A stretch of DNA of 9,020 bases from Polynucleobacter sp. UBA962. Its GTDB lineage: Bacteria; Pseudomonadota; Gammaproteobacteria; Burkholderiales; Burkholderiaceae. The translations under genes were made by a program, and so were the position numbers. This document shows positions 7,884-9,020 of this stretch, one piece after another (the first letter of the stretch is position 1; every line of letters starts with the position of its first letter). The stretch lies in NCBI GenBank assembly GCA_002292975.1, contig DBCI01000130.1, positions 1,147 through 10,166 of the forward strand, read 5' to 3'. The notes under the pieces are model-generated. The model was not told the DNA's origin and ran no database searches. It was given only the letters and a program-made list of their open reading frames with translations.

Positions 7884-8132
7884 ATGAATAACAAACAAGT
7901 CCAACTTCTACAAGATCCGTTCTTAAATGCCTTGCGCAAAGAGCATATCCCCGTATCAATCTACTTGGTTAATGGCATTAAATTACAAGGTAATGTCGAG
8001 TCGTTTGATCAGTATGTAATCCTATTGCGTAATACCGTGACCCAAATGGTCTATAAACACGCCATCTCTACCGTTGTGCCAGCGCGCGCAGTAAATCTGA
8101 AGATGGACGAAGAGGAAACTCCGTCTGCATAA
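7884..8132 (+). CDS. hfq: RNA chaperone Hfq
   Basis: Hfq is a hexameric Sm-like RNA chaperone that pairs small regulatory RNAs with target mRNAs in the cytoplasm. The 82-residue product has the N-terminal [13 protein letters not shown] helix and the Sm1 region (about 23-45, with [13 protein letters not shown] and FDQYVILL). The Sm2 motif is [10 protein letters not shown] (57-66). The proximal-face uridine-binding residues Q10 and K58-H59 (E. coli Q8, K56-H57) are present. The rim basic patch is R18-K19-E20-H21, where E. coli has RRER, so it is slightly less basic. The tail after the Sm core is only about 16 residues and ends in an acidic DEEE stretch, the short-tail type. The last codons probably contain the ribosome binding site and start of hflX, so the two are likely coupled. 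Confidence 0.98.
   Translation: MNNKQVQLLQDPFLNALRKEHIPVSIYLVNGIKLQGNVESFDQYVILLRNTVTQMVYKHAISTVVPARAVNLKMDEEETPSA
8111..8116 (+). promoter_or_regulatory. Possible ribosome binding site of hflX inside hfq
   Basis: AGAGGA within the acidic tail codons of hfq ends eight bases before an in-frame CTG at 8125. It fits either that CTG or a start a few bases further on at the hfq stop. The acidic Glu codons would be purine-rich anyway, so its role is uncertain. Confidence 0.4.
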
Positions 8133-9020
8133 CACGGGTGTTGAAGAGGTCCGTGCAGTCTTAGTTGGTATCGATACCGGTAAAGACGATTTCCCGGAAA
8201 GCATGGCAGAGCTTGCACTCTTGGCGGAGAGTGCTGGATCGATCCCTAGAGCCTCGGTGGTAGGGCGGCGTGGCAGCGTAGACCCCGCTCTTTTTATTCG
8301 TTCCGGTAAGGCTAACGAGCTACTACGCACCATGAATGAGCACGATGCTGAACTCGCGATCATCAACCATGCGATCTCTCCAACCCAGCAACGCAACTTA
8401 GAACGGCATCTCGGTAAGCATGTGATTGATCGGACCGGCTTAATCTTAGATATCTTTGCCCAACGGGCTAAAAGTCATTTAGGTAAAACCCAGGTTGAGC
8501 TTGCGAATGTGCGCTATCGCATGTCGCGCTTGGTGCGTGCATGGAGTCACTTAGAACGGCAAAAGGGTGGTATTGGTCTGCGCGGTGGCCCCGGTGAGAC
8601 CCAAATGGAGTTGGATCGCCGGATGCTGGCGACTAAAGCAAAGCGCCTGGAAGCCGAGCTGGATAAATTACAGCGCCAACAACGTACGCAACGCAGAGCC
8701 CGAGTTCGTAATCAAGTGTTCTCGGTCTCCTTAGTGGGTTACACCAATGCAGGTAAATCGACGCTATTTAATGCCTTAACCAAGGCTGGCACGTATGCAG
8801 CTGATCAACTCTTTGCCACCTTAGACACTACTTCCAGAAAAATCCACTTGGGTGAGGGGATGCAAATTGTCCTCTCCGATACTGTGGGTTTTATTCGAGA
8901 ACTTCCCCATCAATTAGTGGAGGCCTTTCGGGCTACCTTGGACGAGACCGTCCACGCCGACTTAATTCTGCATGTGATTGATGCCTGCAGTCCAGTAGCG
9001 CTTCAGCAACAGGCGGAAGT
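8125..9020 (+). CDS. hflX: Ribosome-associated GTPase HflX, 3' end beyond the window
   Basis: HflX is a GTPase that binds the 50S subunit and splits or rescues stalled ribosomes, notably under heat stress. The frame is open from after a TGA at 8098 to the window end, about 298 codons from 8125. Visible are the N-terminal HflX domain ([41 protein letters not shown]), the linker motif [19 protein letters not shown], and a helical coiled segment with many arginines and glutamines. The G domain follows, with G1 GYTNAGKST (205-213 counted from 8125) and G3 DTVGF (252-256); G4 lies beyond the edge. No ATG, GTG or TTG occurs in frame before ATG 8203, and that one would delete the first beta-strand. 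A CTG at 8125, overlapping hfq by eight bases and preceded by AGAGGA, is the best start in the sequence as given. The function is certain; the start is not. Confidence 0.9.
   Translation, partial: MHNTGVEEVRAVLVGIDTGKDDFPESMAELALLAESAGSIPRASVVGRRGSVDPALFIRSGKANELLRTMNEHDAELAIINHAISPTQQRNLERHLGKHVIDRTGLILDIFAQRAKSHLGKTQVELANVRYRMSRLVRAWSHLERQKGGIGLRGGPGETQMELDRRMLATKAKRLEAELDKLQRQQRTQRRARVRNQVFSVSLVGYTNAGKSTLFNALTKAGTYAADQLFATLDTTSRKIHLGEGMQIVLSDTVGFIRELPHQLVEAFRATLDETVHADLILHVIDACSPVALQQQAE

Noticed and set aside
8022..8396. Antisense open frame opposite hfq and hflX
   Set aside because: Both genes on the plus strand are unmistakable, and the antisense product looks like low-complexity shadow sequence.
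1..9020. A novel defence, mobile or other undescribed system
   Set aside because: Every long frame maps to a well-known housekeeping family with intact motifs; there are no repeats, mobile genes or composition breaks to support such a system.

Overview
The window is a compact stretch of bacterial chromosome made of conserved housekeeping genes. The order ndk-rlmN-ispG-hisS-yfgM-bamB-der-hfq-hflX is the classic betaproteobacterial (Burkholderiales) arrangement. Moderate GC content, very short gaps and the protein flavour (long IspG, short Hfq tail, HflX with a [13 protein letters not shown] motif) suggest a small-genome freshwater Burkholderiaceae such as Polynucleobacter. That assignment is inference from recognition, not from a search. 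I see no insertion sequence, phage gene, CRISPR array, tRNA or rRNA, and no base-composition break.

Layout: on the minus strand at the left edge is the 5' end of a gene that looks like a Bax inhibitor-1/YccA-type membrane protein (1-128). A 235-bp divergent intergenic region follows (129-363). It carries a TATACT-type promoter and a leader hairpin for the minus-strand gene, and a perfect TATAAT box for ndk. Everything from 364 to the right edge reads on the plus strand: ndk (364-789), rlmN (799-1959), ispG (1970-3232), hisS (3258-4544), a 76-bp gap, yfgM (4621-5274), bamB (5275-6405), der (6410-7768), a 115-bp gap, hfq (7884-8132) and hflX (from about 8125, cut by the window end at 9020).

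The genes join nucleotide balance (ndk), 23S rRNA/tRNA methylation and decoding fidelity (rlmN), isoprenoid precursor synthesis (ispG), histidyl-tRNA supply (hisS), export and outer-membrane protein assembly (yfgM, bamB), 50S ribosome assembly (der), RNA-based regulation (hfq) and rescue or splitting of ribosomes (hflX). Spacings of 0 to 25 bp between most neighbours imply polycistronic transcription with translational coupling. The two longer gaps, before yfgM and before hfq, are the likeliest sites for internal promoters.

Nothing here looks like a new biological system. The points most worth a second look are at gene boundaries. hflX has no in-frame ATG, GTG or TTG that preserves its first beta-strand; the best candidate is a CTG inside the end of hfq, or else one base has been lost from an ancestral ATGA overlap. 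rlmN appears to start with TTG without a Shine-Dalgarno sequence. The pilF/rodZ genes often found between rlmN and ispG in related bacteria are missing. The minus-strand gene has a leader hairpin that abuts its ribosome binding site.
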